Shown piece by piece: positions 8,970 through 17,995 of a stretch of 64,000 nucleotides of DNA. The notes beneath the pieces are model-generated. The model was not told where the DNA came from. It worked only from the letters and a program-made list of their open reading frames with translations, and searched no databases. The translations under genes and the position numbers were made by a program. This DNA is from BJGO01 sp964640655. GTDB taxonomy: Bacteria; Bacteroidota; Bacteroidia; Chitinophagales; UBA10324. The stretch is taken from assembly GCA_964640655.1 (NCBI GenBank), contig CAZXFT010000008.1, positions 71,414-135,413 on the forward strand, written 5' to 3'. Numbering within the stretch: position 1 is the stretch's first letter; each line of letters opens with the position of its first letter.

Positions 8970-9719
8970 TTATATCAAACTTCCTTTCCATATTTCCCAA
9001 GAAGCTTCAGCCTGCGCAATCAGCATGTCATATCCATTAATCGCTTTGCAATTTCTTTCCTCAGCCAGTTGAAGGAATAATGTTTTTGTAGGATTGTAAA
9101 TCAGGTCAATACAAATATGATTTAGAGATAAATATTGATGTGGAATTTCAGGTGTCTCACGAATATTCGGAAACATACCTAAGGGTGTACAGTTTATAAC
9201 AAGTTGATGTTGCTTAATAATTTCCTTATTCAAGTCTGAGTATGATAAAGAAATTCCCTGTTGCAAATTCTTTCTTGAAACTACTTTGAAAGGAATTTTA
9301 TTTTGATTTAAAACGTACTGCACTGCAGAACTGCTTCCTCCAGAACCTAATACCAAAGCGGCTTGTGTAAACAGCAAATCATTTTTGCGAAGTAATTCTT
9401 CAAAACCTATAACATCTGTATTGTAACCGTGCAATACACCATTTTCTATTGAAATGGTGTTCACCGTTTTTAACTCACCGGCTGCACCATGCAGTTGATT
9501 CAGAATGGGAACTACACTTTGTTTGTAAGGCAGAGTAACATTCAGCCCACGTAAGTTGGTTGATGTTTTTATTAAAGATTCAAATTGTGAAATGTCTTCT
9601 AATTCAAAGCGATGATATACTGCATCGAGTTGCAGTTGCTTGAATTTGTTATTGAAATAATCCGGTGAAAAACTATGTGCGAGCGGTTTACCAATGATTC
9701 CAAAAACAAACCTGCTCAT
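8970..9719 (-). CDS. aroE: Shikimate dehydrogenase
   Basis: NADPH-dependent reduction of 3-dehydroshikimate to shikimate in the aromatic amino-acid pathway. 249 residues. The N-terminal substrate domain has GKPLAHSFSP (10-19) and NVTLPYKQSV (60-69) with catalytic K66; Asp102 in GYNTDVIGFE (98-107) is the second catalytic residue. The Rossmann domain has LVLGSGGSSSAV (about 121-132), and NGYDMLIAQAEASWEIW is the usual C-terminal helix. It is last in the operon TPR-comA-aroE, 6 bp after comA. Other aro genes are not in the window. Confidence 0.95.
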   Translation of the reverse strand: MSRFVFGIIGKPLAHSFSPDYFNNKFKQLQLDAVYHRFELEDISQFESLIKTSTNLRGLNVTLPYKQSVVPILNQLHGAAGELKTVNTISIENGVLHGYNTDVIGFEELLRKNDLLFTQAALVLGSGGSSSAVQYVLNQNKIPFKVVSRKNLQQGISLSYSDLNKEIIKQHQLVINCTPLGMFPNIRETPEIPHQYLSLNHICIDLIYNPTKTLFLQLAEERNCKAINGYDMLIAQAEASWEIWKGSLI

Positions 9720-9725
9720 ACATCT

Positions 9726-10499
9726 TTAGGAACCTGAGGCGTTCAGAAAATGCATCAATGTATCGCCACGTAAACCCAGTCGAAGAGTTTCCAGGGGTAT
9801 CACTTCGTTAGTGGCTATATTACCCAAATTAGCATTAGCTCCTAGAAGCTTAATGAAATAAACCTGTTGTGCTTTGTTGGGTGCTTCCCACAAAATATCT
9901 TCAGCAGCCACTTGCGTTAATATCTCTTCTACCAGTCCGTAACGAACTTCACCACTACCGCGATAAATACCCACATTACCACCTTCGCGAGCTTCAGCAA
10001 TTACTTTCCATGCACCGGCACTGAGTTCAGTTTTCATCAACTCAATCCATTTGTATGGTGGAATAATTTTTTCAGCATCTTTCGAACCAACTTCAGAGAG
10101 AACGGTAAGATGCCTGCTTAGTCTTTCAATATATCCGCATTTTTCATCATGCTTCATTTCCAGAGAACCGTCGCTCACTTCAGCATGAGTAATTCCATAC
10201 TGTTCGAGATATCTTAAGTAATCATCAAGCATATTGCGCACAATGAAGCACTCAAGCAATGTACCACCTAAGTAAACGGGTATTCCTGCGCTTTGATAAA
10301 TTGTTATTTTATCTTTCAAACGAGGTGTGATGGCTGAGGTACCAAAACCAAGCTTAACAATGTCAATATAATCGGACCCGGAGTCGAGCATATCCTCAAC
10401 TTCACGAACGCTGAGGCCCTTGTCCATTACCATAGTTAATCCACTATTGCGTGGCTTACCTGTACGCTGTGGTAATTTGGGGAGATTGAAGTTGAGCAT
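9726..10499 (-). CDS. comA: Phosphosulfolactate synthase (ComA family)
   Basis: 257 residues of the TIM-barrel ComA family, which adds sulfite to phosphoenolpyruvate to give (R)-2-phospho-3-sulfolactate. Recognisable blocks are KPRNSGLTMVMDKGLS near the N-terminus, YIDIVKLGFGTSAI, IPVYLGGTLLE, YGITHAEVSDGSLEM, VLSEVGSKD, and VIAEAREGGNVGIYRGSGE, with the family's E and R phosphate contacts. The ATG at 10499 is only 4 bp after the upstream TPR stop; the in-frame ATG at 10526 lies inside that gene and is rejected. In archaea ComA begins coenzyme M synthesis. In Bacteroidota no coenzyme M is known, and a role in making sulfonates such as sulfolactate or cysteate for sulfonolipids is plausible but inferred. 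Confidence 0.88.
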   Translation of the reverse strand: MLNFNLPKLPQRTGKPRNSGLTMVMDKGLSVREVEDMLDSGSDYIDIVKLGFGTSAITPRLKDKITIYQSAGIPVYLGGTLLECFIVRNMLDDYLRYLEQYGITHAEVSDGSLEMKHDEKCGYIERLSRHLTVLSEVGSKDAEKIIPPYKWIELMKTELSAGAWKVIAEAREGGNVGIYRGSGEVRYGLVEEILTQVAAEDILWEAPNKAQQVYFIKLLGANANLGNIATNEVIPLETLRLGLRGDTLMHFLNASGS

Positions 10500-10503
10500 G
10501 TTT

Positions 10504-11925
10504 TTATTCAGAACGATAAATATCAATTAAATGCATTAGCGAGTTATCGTTGGTAATTTTTGGAATAAATTTATAGACAAGTTTAAACTGTTCGGCATTT
10601 AAGTGCAAAGCATGTTCAAATAACAGAATAGCTTCATTATGTAAACCGAGTAAATAATTAGCAATTGCTTCGAAATAAATCATGTCATCAAACTCTTTGT
10701 TTTCGATCCGTGCCATACTGATAATATCCAAAGCTAAATTGTAACTATCAGCCTGTAATGCAAATGCAGTTAACTGTTTGTATGATTTACGGCTGCGAGC
10801 CTGAGGATTCAATCCCAGCAAATGAACTATTGTTTGGCGAAGGGTGGTTTCATCTTTCATTTTTGCTGCAGCCTCCGCTAACGAAATTAAGTAACTCACT
10901 TTATTCTCTTCAAACTGTAATGCCTTGCGATAAAAGTGAGCAGCATTTTCCCATTGCTTATCTCGCTTGTATGTTATTCCTATTCTGTAAAAAGCCTGAT
11001 GAAACTTAGGGTCGCTATTGATGGCCTTGCGATAATGTGTACGCGCTTTAGCATAGTCCTTTAATTTTTCGTAGCACAGACCAATAGCATAATGCAACTC
11101 TTCGTATGGTTTGGAAATTTCAATGGCCTTTTTGTAATTATCTACTGCTTTGTGATATTGTTTAAGTTTGAAATAGGCATCACCGCACTCACGATAGGCC
11201 AAATCATAATTCTCATTGATGGCAACAGCAAATTCATAAGCTTCAACACTACGCTCATACAAACCAAGGAAGTAATAGGCCGTGCCGAGGTTATGCCATG
11301 CTAAGTATGAATATGGATCGCGGTCTATCAACTTTTTGTGAAACTCCACGCTGTCTTCAAAAGCATCTGCCAGTTCCACACTGTACCACATACGCGATAG
11401 CGCTTCAAAGTTTGCAGGGTTACGTGTCAGACATGATTTCAGACACTCATATACCTTATCGTACATACCCACATCTTCATAAACATCTGCTTTCTCTAAC
11501 CACAATTCCTCAACCTCTGTTTCTTCTGCAAAGCTCATAGCACTGTCAATGATCTCCAGTGCTTTTTTATGTTCCGATCTGGATAAGTGAATGTCGGCGC
11601 GTAATAGGTAAATACCTAAATCTTTGGGCTCAAACATTTCAGCTTTGTCTAACAATTCAAATGCTTCTTTATGCTTGCGCTGTTGCATCATAAAAGAAGC
11701 CTTCTTGGTAAGAAGCGTTGCAGAGAATGGATATACTTCAATGGCATAGTTAACCACTTCAAGAGCCTTGCTATAGTCGAGCTTCATCTCATAATATTCC
11801 ACAAGGTCTTCAAGGTCGTTGATATCGAAAAAAGCAGGTTGCCGCTTGTCCAGCATCTCTTCATATTTCGCTAATGTTTGCTCAATGTTATTCTGATAAA
11901 AGTCTTCGTTTTCGTCTTCAAACAT
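10504..11925 (-). CDS. Tetratricopeptide repeat protein
   Basis: 473 residues, made almost wholly of TPR helices with no signal peptide, so probably a cytoplasmic scaffold. At least ten repeats can be read, with the typical W/Y-x-x-LG/A-x-x-Y pattern: YLAWHNLGTAYYFLGLYERS, YDLAYRECGDAYFKL, EELHYAIGLCYEKLKDY and FHQAFYRIGITYKRD. The acidic N-terminus (MFEDENEDFYQNNIEQ) is distinctive. It is the first gene of an operon with comA and aroE, with a -7 promoter box 23 nt upstream. Similar TPR proteins are widespread in Bacteroidota without an assigned role, and I infer none from the neighbours. Confidence 0.9.
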   Translation of the reverse strand: MFEDENEDFYQNNIEQTLAKYEEMLDKRQPAFFDINDLEDLVEYYEMKLDYSKALEVVNYAIEVYPFSATLLTKKASFMMQQRKHKEAFELLDKAEMFEPKDLGIYLLRADIHLSRSEHKKALEIIDSAMSFAEETEVEELWLEKADVYEDVGMYDKVYECLKSCLTRNPANFEALSRMWYSVELADAFEDSVEFHKKLIDRDPYSYLAWHNLGTAYYFLGLYERSVEAYEFAVAINENYDLAYRECGDAYFKLKQYHKAVDNYKKAIEISKPYEELHYAIGLCYEKLKDYAKARTHYRKAINSDPKFHQAFYRIGITYKRDKQWENAAHFYRKALQFEENKVSYLISLAEAAAKMKDETTLRQTIVHLLGLNPQARSRKSYKQLTAFALQADSYNLALDIISMARIENKEFDDMIYFEAIANYLLGLHNEAILLFEHALHLNAEQFKLVYKFIPKITNDNSLMHLIDIYRSE

Positions 11926-11947
11926 TTTCAGGTGATTTTATCTATTT

Positions 11948-11955
11948 CAAAAGTA
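11948..11955 (-). promoter_or_regulatory. Promoter -7 box for the TPR-comA-aroE operon
   Basis: Read on the minus strand this is TACTTTTG, an exact TAnnTTTG match, ending 22 nt before the TPR start at 11925. Confidence 0.5.
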
Positions 11956-12017
11956 CAAATTATTAATGCTGTTCCTTTTATCATTCCGTTAATTTGCCGC
12001 CAAATAGCTGATTACTA

Positions 12018-15000
12018 ATGAGAAAAAATATTTTTTTACTGTTTCTGGTGCAAAGTCTTGTATGGAATACACAGGCTCAGAACGTATATTGGCAGCAGCA
12101 GGTTGACTACAAAATTGAGGTGCGTCTTGATGATGTCAATCATATGCTCAGAGGAAATGTGGAGATAACCTATCATAACCAATCTCCTAACGAACTAAAG
12201 GAACTTTACTTACATCTGTGGCCGAATGCTTACGCAAGCAGAAAGACAGTCTTTAATCAGGAATTGTTAAAACATGGTGATACTAAATTCCATTTTGCCG
12301 AGGAGTCGCAGTATGGTTATATAGACAGTTTAAATATGGTTATGATAAAACCGGGAGTACAAATCGAGGAACGCAGTATAACGCTTACCTACCCCAATCC
12401 GAACTCGCGCGATGTGGCTTTAATTTATTTGGCCCAACCAGTAAAAAGCGGCGAAACATTTATACTGAAAACTTCTTTCCGTGAAAAGTTACCATACTCT
12501 TTTTCACGCGGCGGACATTATGCTCAGTCATATCAAATAACTCAATGGTTTCCAAAAATGGCTATGTACGATAAAGACGGCTGGCATCCGCACCACTACA
12601 CGGAACAAAGTGAGTATTACGACAACTTTGGTAATTACGATGTGCAGATTACGTTACCATCAAATTATATTGTTGCTGCCACAGGTAATCTGAATACACC
12701 CTCAGAAATGGAATGGTTGCAAAGTTTGATTGGTAAGGACAGAGAGCCTGCTGATGATATTCCATCTGCAAATACATTTAAAACACTGAACTATTCACAC
12801 AAGAACGTGCATGACTTTGCATGGTTCGCCGATAAAGAATATATAGTTAATAAAAGCAGCGTCATACTTCCTAACAGCAATCGTAACGTGGACACTTGGG
12901 TGTTTTTCTTACCCGAACATAAAGAGGTGTGGAAGAATGCTGCCAAGATGGTTGATTCATCACTATACTACTACTCACTTTGGGTTGGCGATTATTTGTA
13001 TTCGCAAGCCACTGCCGTAGATGGTCATCTGCTTGCAGGAGGCGGAATGGAGTACCCCACTATCACCATTATTGCCGGTAATTATACAACAGAAAAAGGT
13101 TTGGAAAGTGTAATAGCACACGAAGTTGGACATAACTGGTTTCAGGGTATGCTTGGTTTTAATGAAAGCGATTTCCCTTGGCTCGACGAAGGGTTTAACA
13201 CCTACTATCAAAACCGATACATGGCTTTACGCTATCCGAAGATTCAAAGCACCGATACACCTAAGAAGCGATCTCTACTTTTTTCGCTTAATATGGAAGA
13301 GGGAGACAGTTTCGGTGATGCAACAATGTTGACTTATATGCACCGTCGACACGACGATCAATCTGTTTGTATGTCTGCCAATGACTTTACACAACTCAAC
13401 TATGGTCTGATGGTCTATATGAAAGCGCCATTTGCAATCAAGTATCTAGAAGAATATATAGGTGTTAAGGATTTTGATAAATCTATGCAGCTACTATTTA
13501 CTCAATGGAAATTAAAACATCCTCAGCCAACAGATGTACATCAAGCCTTTAAGGAAACAGTACCACAGGATCTGGATTGGTTCTTTAATACAGTTATCTG
13601 CAGCCGACAAAAGATGGATTATAAAGTATTAAGCGCTCGCGATACCGTTCTGATTGGTGGAAAGAGTTTTTACAAGGTTGTTGTTAAGAATTCAGAAAAA
13701 AACAAAATACCATTCTCACTGAGCAGTATGAACGAAGACCAAATACTGCAAACAAGGTGGTATGGTGGGTTCTCCGGCAAAAACACCGTATTGTTTCCAT
13801 ACAGTTCCTTCGGACTATTAGGTATAGATGCAGGTTACCAATCCATTGAATATAAAAGACAGAACAACTATATACGTATGCGCGGCATGTGTCGAAAAAC
13901 CGAACCATTTCAGGTGAAACTGCTAGGCGGTATTGAAAACCCAAGGCATAGTTCTTTATATATAGCTCCCGCAATTGGTTTTAATAATTACAATAAAATG
14001 ATGTACGGTGTTCTGTTTCACAATGGAATATTTCCCATCAAGAATTTTGAATGGCAAATCATACCACTTTACTCACAAGCGAGTGGTAACATCAACGGAT
14101 TCGCAAGGCTGAACACCCATTTATTTCCAAAAGAAAACAGCATCAATGTCACAAAAATCAACTTCAACATCACCGCTACACGTTTTGCATTTGCGTTGCG
14201 CAGCGATGATACAAACACCAATTACTTTGATGAACTGCGAAGGATGCAATCGTCATTATCATTTTATTTTAAGACTGATTTGCCTTATAAAATAAAAAGA
14301 CTCACAGCCCGGTATATTCTTATGTCAGGCAAGGCATACAGCTACTCATATGATACATCGATTAACAAACTTACGAACTTCAATCCCGGATATTTTCACA
14401 CCCACTATATTCAACTAGTTTACGAATATTCCAATAATAGAATACTCAATCCTTATTCAGTGAAAGTGGTTAACGAATCTGGTTATTCGGCTGACTTCAG
14501 ACAATGGTACTTTTCAAGAATGACTGCTGAGTTTAATTATCGTGTTAATTACAATACTAAGAAAGGACTTGATATACGTTTATTCGGTGGCTATGACCCT
14601 ATGAATGTTCAGCCATTATTTCTCGCTGCAGGAAATGGCAGCAATGATTATACGGCAGACCATTACTTTATGGGACGATTTGAAAGAGATGGATTACTTG
14701 CTCACCAGATAAGCAATAATGGTGGTATGCTAAAATTCAACACCAATGCTTTTTCAGGCAGATTGGGTGAAGGATATGATGCTATAGCAATTAACCTTAA
14801 GAGCAGTTTACCGGTACCCTTATTATTTCTATTTGCTGATGCAGGTCTATACAATTCACTATACTCGAATCTTTACGGATATACGACTCTACTTTATGAT
14901 GCAGGGATAGGACTCAGAATCATCCCCGATGTATTTGAAATATATCTACCGATTATCGCTTCATCCGATATCCGAAACAACATCTTTACACAACCAACTT

Positions 15001-15086
15001 ACAACATCTGGTACAGGCGAATTCTCTTTACTCTGGAATTACAAAGGCTGGATCCATTTCGTTGGGTAAGAAATTTTTCGATGTAG
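12018..15086 (+). CDS. Secreted M1 family zinc metallopeptidase
   Basis: 1022 residues with a signal peptide (residues 1-20, FLLFLVQSLVWNTQAQ). The N-terminal saddle domain (VDYKIEVRLDDVNHMLRGN, YLHLWPNAY) leads into the catalytic domain, with GGGMEYPTI as the exopeptidase motif (GxMEN-like). The zinc site HEVGHNW is near residue 367, with the third ligand Glu in WLDEGFNTYY about 19 residues later. These features indicate an active gluzincin. After residue about 640 the protein continues for some 380 residues, rich in aromatic strands (for example GLDIRLFGGYDPM, GIGLRIIPDVFEIYLP), and lacks a T9SS tail. This extension is common in Bacteroidota M1 enzymes and looks barrel- or sandwich-like; its role is unknown. 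Likely periplasmic or outer-membrane associated. Confidence 0.92.
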   Translation: MRKNIFLLFLVQSLVWNTQAQNVYWQQQVDYKIEVRLDDVNHMLRGNVEITYHNQSPNELKELYLHLWPNAYASRKTVFNQELLKHGDTKFHFAEESQYGYIDSLNMVMIKPGVQIEERSITLTYPNPNSRDVALIYLAQPVKSGETFILKTSFREKLPYSFSRGGHYAQSYQITQWFPKMAMYDKDGWHPHHYTEQSEYYDNFGNYDVQITLPSNYIVAATGNLNTPSEMEWLQSLIGKDREPADDIPSANTFKTLNYSHKNVHDFAWFADKEYIVNKSSVILPNSNRNVDTWVFFLPEHKEVWKNAAKMVDSSLYYYSLWVGDYLYSQATAVDGHLLAGGGMEYPTITIIAGNYTTEKGLESVIAHEVGHNWFQGMLGFNESDFPWLDEGFNTYYQNRYMALRYPKIQSTDTPKKRSLLFSLNMEEGDSFGDATMLTYMHRRHDDQSVCMSANDFTQLNYGLMVYMKAPFAIKYLEEYIGVKDFDKSMQLLFTQWKLKHPQPTDVHQAFKETVPQDLDWFFNTVICSRQKMDYKVLSARDTVLIGGKSFYKVVVKNSEKNKIPFSLSSMNEDQILQTRWYGGFSGKNTVLFPYSSFGLLGIDAGYQSIEYKRQNNYIRMRGMCRKTEPFQVKLLGGIENPRHSSLYIAPAIGFNNYNKMMYGVLFHNGIFPIKNFEWQIIPLYSQASGNINGFARLNTHLFPKENSINVTKINFNITATRFAFALRSDDTNTNYFDELRRMQSSLSFYFKTDLPYKIKRLTARYILMSGKAYSYSYDTSINKLTNFNPGYFHTHYIQLVYEYSNNRILNPYSVKVVNESGYSADFRQWYFSRMTAEFNYRVNYNTKKGLDIRLFGGYDPMNVQPLFLAAGNGSNDYTADHYFMGRFERDGLLAHQISNNGGMLKFNTNAFSGRLGEGYDAIAINLKSSLPVPLLFLFADAGLYNSLYSNLYGYTTLLYDAGIGLRIIPDVFEIYLPIIASSDIRNNIFTQPTYNIWYRRILFTLELQRLDPFRWVRNFSM

Positions 15087-15122
15087 TAACAACTAATCGT
15101 TATAACTGATATTCTTGCATAT

Positions 15123-15506
15123 ATGAAGGTAACGCTGTTCATCATAATACTCATTACATCATGTTCATTTGTCTTTGCTCAAAAAAGTCCTGATTGCTTG
15201 AAATCATTGCGCACGGGTACTTTTATCTATCCGAAATATGGTAATGAAGTCATTATTAAACGCACAAAAACCAAACAGATAGAATCCTACGATAATGGTA
15301 AATCAAAAATATATATGTCTATTGAGTGGCCTGCTGACGACCAATATGTTTTAACTTTTGTAAAAATCAAAAGCGAAGACAAAGGCGATATGAAAGGTCA
15401 TAAACTTTATGTCAGTATTATATCTTGCGACAACGGTACCTATCAATACCATTGTAAGTCTGATATCTATGGAGACTCGGACAGTTCCATTCAAAAAATA
15501 AAATAG
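15123..15506 (+). CDS. Small secreted protein of unknown function
   Basis: 127 residues. Residues 1-19 are a signal peptide (VTLFIIILITSCSFVFA, cleaved before QKSPDC); the Cys in TSCSF is followed by more hydrophobic residues, so a lipobox is unlikely. The mature part is lysine-rich with CLKSLRTGTFIYP and alternating strands (VLTFVKI, LYVSIIS), and has three further Cys. This resembles a small Bacteroidota family of TGTF(K)Y proteins that I cannot tie to a function. It lies 36 bp after the M1 peptidase gene in the same direction and may be co-transcribed. It abuts the convergent EVE gene. Confidence 0.7.
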   Translation: MKVTLFIIILITSCSFVFAQKSPDCLKSLRTGTFIYPKYGNEVIIKRTKTKQIESYDNGKSKIYMSIEWPADDQYVLTFVKIKSEDKGDMKGHKLYVSIISCDNGTYQYHCKSDIYGDSDSSIQKIK

Positions 15507-15917
15507 CTATATCTCTCCAGCCATACTTAGTATGGCTTTCCATTCTTTATCAGAAACTGGCATGACACTCAGTCTGCCGTTTCGCACCAGTCCAAATTCC
15601 TTTAAATCTTTGTTTTCCTTAATCTGACTTAATGATACTGCTTGATTCAAGGCACGTGTTGCTTTTACTTCTATGCAACTCCAATCTCCTCCAGTAGCAG
15701 TCGGATCAGGCATAGCTTCTTTATTTACAGTACAAAGTGCAACAATTGCCATGTCGGCGTTGCTGTGATATAACAAAAGTTCATCACCTTTCTTCATTGC
15801 TCGCATGTTGTTGCGGGCCTGATAGTTTCTAACTCCGGTCCATAAAGTGGTTTTATCTTTCTGCATTTCGGTCCATCCGTACTCTTCAGGGTCGGATTTG
15901 ATTAGCCATTTGCTCAT
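15507..15917 (-). CDS. EVE domain protein
   Basis: 136 residues forming one EVE/PUA-like domain. Diagnostic pieces are KWLIKSDPEEYGW at the N-terminus, TLWTGVRNYQARNNMRAMKKGD, LLYHSN followed by AIVALCTV, and GLVRNGRLSVMPV near the end. The fold has an aromatic cage that in YTH and PUA relatives reads modified bases. Stand-alone bacterial EVE proteins are thought to recognise modified DNA or RNA, but the ligand here is unknown. It is in the same direction as rpsA but downstream of nothing on its strand; the S1 terminator lies between this gene's start and the rpsA stop. Confidence 0.92.
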   Translation of the reverse strand: MSKWLIKSDPEEYGWTEMQKDKTTLWTGVRNYQARNNMRAMKKGDELLLYHSNADMAIVALCTVNKEAMPDPTATGGDWSCIEVKATRALNQAVSLSQIKENKDLKEFGLVRNGRLSVMPVSDKEWKAILSMAGEI

Positions 15918-15941
15918 TGTTTATATTGTTATGTATAGTTT

Positions 15942-15975
15942 AAAAAAAAAGCGGCGCTGATTATTGCGCCGCTTT
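15942..15975 (-). terminator. Intrinsic terminator of rpsA
   Basis: A GC-rich perfect stem (AAAGCGGCGC with its complement, 8-nt loop, 15948-15975) is followed on the minus strand by a run of nine T (15942-15950 region). It lies 29 nt past the rpsA stop. Confidence 0.88.
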
Positions 15976-16003
15976 GTGTTTTAATTCAGATACTAAATAG
16001 ATA

Positions 16004-17887
16004 TTAGGCTCCTTCTTCTTCAGATTTTGGGGCTTCATCATCTGCACGATTTGCAGCTTCGTCACCTTTATCTAATCTGTCTTTTAGGTCGGAGAGAATT
16101 CCTAAGTCACCCAAAGTTGATTTTTCAATCTTACGATTGATATTTTTCAATTCTGAACGAGTATCGGTACGTTCCTTTTCAGCTTTAACAGCTTTATCTT
16201 TTTTCTCTTCTTGAACTTTATCATCGTTAACGCGTGTATGAGAAACAAGGATTTTCTTCTGCCCACGGTCAAACTCAATCACTTTAACTTCAAGTGTTTC
16301 ATCTAACTCAGCCAGTTTTCCATTTTCTTTTTTCAAATGCTTGTTAGGGGCAAAAGCTTCTATACCATATGGCAACAGAATTAATGCTCCTTTATCATCC
16401 TTCTTAATCACAGTGCCCTGATGCACAGAACCCATAGGGAAAGCTGATTCGAAAGTATCCCAAGGGTCTTCTTCAATCTGTTTATGTCCTAAAGAAAGTT
16501 TGCGGTTTTCCTTGTCAATATCCAAAACAACAATTTCCATTGGATTGCCTGGTTTGGTAAACTCATTAGGATGGTGAATACGCTTTACCCAACTTAAATC
16601 ACTTACGTGAACAAAGCCGGTAATACCTTCTGCCAACTCAACAAATACGCCAAAGGCGCTAGTGTTACGAACAGTGCCGGTATGACGGGAACCAACAGGG
16701 AAGCGAGTTTCAATATCACTCCAAGGATCCTGAGATAATTGTTTTAAGCTCAAAGACATTTTGCGCTCAGCACGGTCGATAGTTACAACGAGTGCTTCGT
16801 AATCGTCGCCAAGTTTGAAATACTCTTTAGAGTTAATAGGAGCATTTGACCACGAAATTTCTGACACGTGAATCAATCCTTCAACACCTGGGGTTATTTC
16901 AAGGAATGCGCCGTAGTCCTCTACATTAACAATTTTACCTTTGATTTTACTTCCAACCTCAATGTTGTTTTCAAGTACATCCCAAGGATGTGGCAACAAC
17001 TGTTTCAAGCCTAAGCTGATACGTTTCTTCTCATCATCGAAATCAAGTACAACCACATTAATTTTCTGGTTGAGTTTCAGCACCTCATTTGGATGCGTTA
17101 TACGACCCCAAGATATATCAGTGATGTACAGTAAACCATCGACGCCGCCAAGGTCAATAAATGCACCGAAATCGGTGATATTCTTAATTGTACCTTCCAG
17201 TACTTGACCTTTTTCGAGTTTGCCGATAATTTCCAAACGCTGTTGTTCGATATCGCTTTCAATAAGTGCTTTGTGCGATACAACAGCATTCTTGATGATC
17301 TCGTTAATCTTCACCACTTTAAATTCCATGGTTTGACCAACATACACATCGTAATCAGTGATAGGTTTAACATCAATCTGCGAACCCGGTAAGAACGTTT
17401 CCATACTGAAAACATCTACAATAAGTCCTCCTTTGGTTTTTGATGTAACAGTACCATTAACAATGGCCTGTGTTTTAAAGGCATCAACAATTTTCTCCCA
17501 GGCACGCTGCGTTTTAGCTGCTTTGCGGCTCAAGGTTAACTGACCTTTAGTGTTTTCTTTTTCAACAACCTGAACTTCGACTTGCTCACCAACTCTAAGG
17601 TTAGGCATGTCGCGGAATTCAGAAAGCGGTACCAAGCCATCTGACTTGAAACCAATGTTTAATACCACATCAGTTGCGGTAATACTAACAACCTGACCCA
17701 TCAGAATTTCTTCGTCGTTGATGGATACAAATGACTTGTCGTAATCATTCAGGAATTTTTTGCGTTCGTCGTCAGAATAGCGACGAACATTTTTTTTGTC
17801 GGCAGTCCAATCGAAATCATCGTGTTTGCCGGCAGTTGCTGTTACAACTGCTTCATTTTCGGGATTTTGTGTTTTGTTTTCTTCCAA
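16004..17887 (-). CDS. rpsA: 30S ribosomal protein S1
   Basis: 627 residues with six S1/OB repeats. Two are divergent N-terminal ones (GQVVSITATDVVLNIGF, VNGTVTSKTKGGLIVDVF). Three are canonical RNA-binding repeats (GTIKNITDFGAFIDLGG, GKIVNVEDYGAFLEI, GTVRNTSAFGVFVEL), each ending in a conserved DISW, EISW or DLSW, and the sixth is degenerate. A charged tail of about 90 residues (KDKAVKAEKERTDTRSE) follows. S1 delivers mRNA to the 30S subunit. The start codon is TTG (17885-17887) and the strong Shine-Dalgarno GGAGG lies 9 nt upstream (17897-17901). No in-frame ATG fits. Both traits are unusual for this phylum, where Shine-Dalgarno use is weak. Monocistronic. Confidence 0.95.
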   Translation of the reverse strand: MEENKTQNPENEAVVTATAGKHDDFDWTADKKNVRRYSDDERKKFLNDYDKSFVSINDEEILMGQVVSITATDVVLNIGFKSDGLVPLSEFRDMPNLRVGEQVEVQVVEKENTKGQLTLSRKAAKTQRAWEKIVDAFKTQAIVNGTVTSKTKGGLIVDVFSMETFLPGSQIDVKPITDYDVYVGQTMEFKVVKINEIIKNAVVSHKALIESDIEQQRLEIIGKLEKGQVLEGTIKNITDFGAFIDLGGVDGLLYITDISWGRITHPNEVLKLNQKINVVVLDFDDEKKRISLGLKQLLPHPWDVLENNIEVGSKIKGKIVNVEDYGAFLEITPGVEGLIHVSEISWSNAPINSKEYFKLGDDYEALVVTIDRAERKMSLSLKQLSQDPWSDIETRFPVGSRHTGTVRNTSAFGVFVELAEGITGFVHVSDLSWVKRIHHPNEFTKPGNPMEIVVLDIDKENRKLSLGHKQIEEDPWDTFESAFPMGSVHQGTVIKKDDKGALILLPYGIEAFAPNKHLKKENGKLAELDETLEVKVIEFDRGQKKILVSHTRVNDDKVQEEKKDKAVKAEKERTDTRSELKNINRKIEKSTLGDLGILSDLKDRLDKGDEAANRADDEAPKSEEEGA

Positions 17888-17896
17888 AATTTTGTT

Positions 17897-17901
17897 CCTC
17901 C
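17897..17901 (-). promoter_or_regulatory. Strong Shine-Dalgarno of rpsA
   Basis: GGAGG on the minus strand, 9 nt before the TTG start. It decides the start codon. Most other genes in this window show only A-rich leaders or weak GAAGG-like matches. Confidence 0.75.
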
Positions 17902-17928
17902 TTTTGTTATGAGATTTTTAAGGGAACG

Positions 17929-17936
17929 CAAAAATA
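17929..17936 (-). promoter_or_regulatory. Promoter -7 box for rpsA
   Basis: Minus-strand TATTTTTG, an exact TAnnTTTG match, 41 nt upstream of the rpsA start, followed by CGTTCCC. Confidence 0.5.
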
Positions 17937-17995
17937 GAGATATTAATCAAAACACAAAACTTATGTGCCTGAATATCAATGAATTTTTAGATTTG

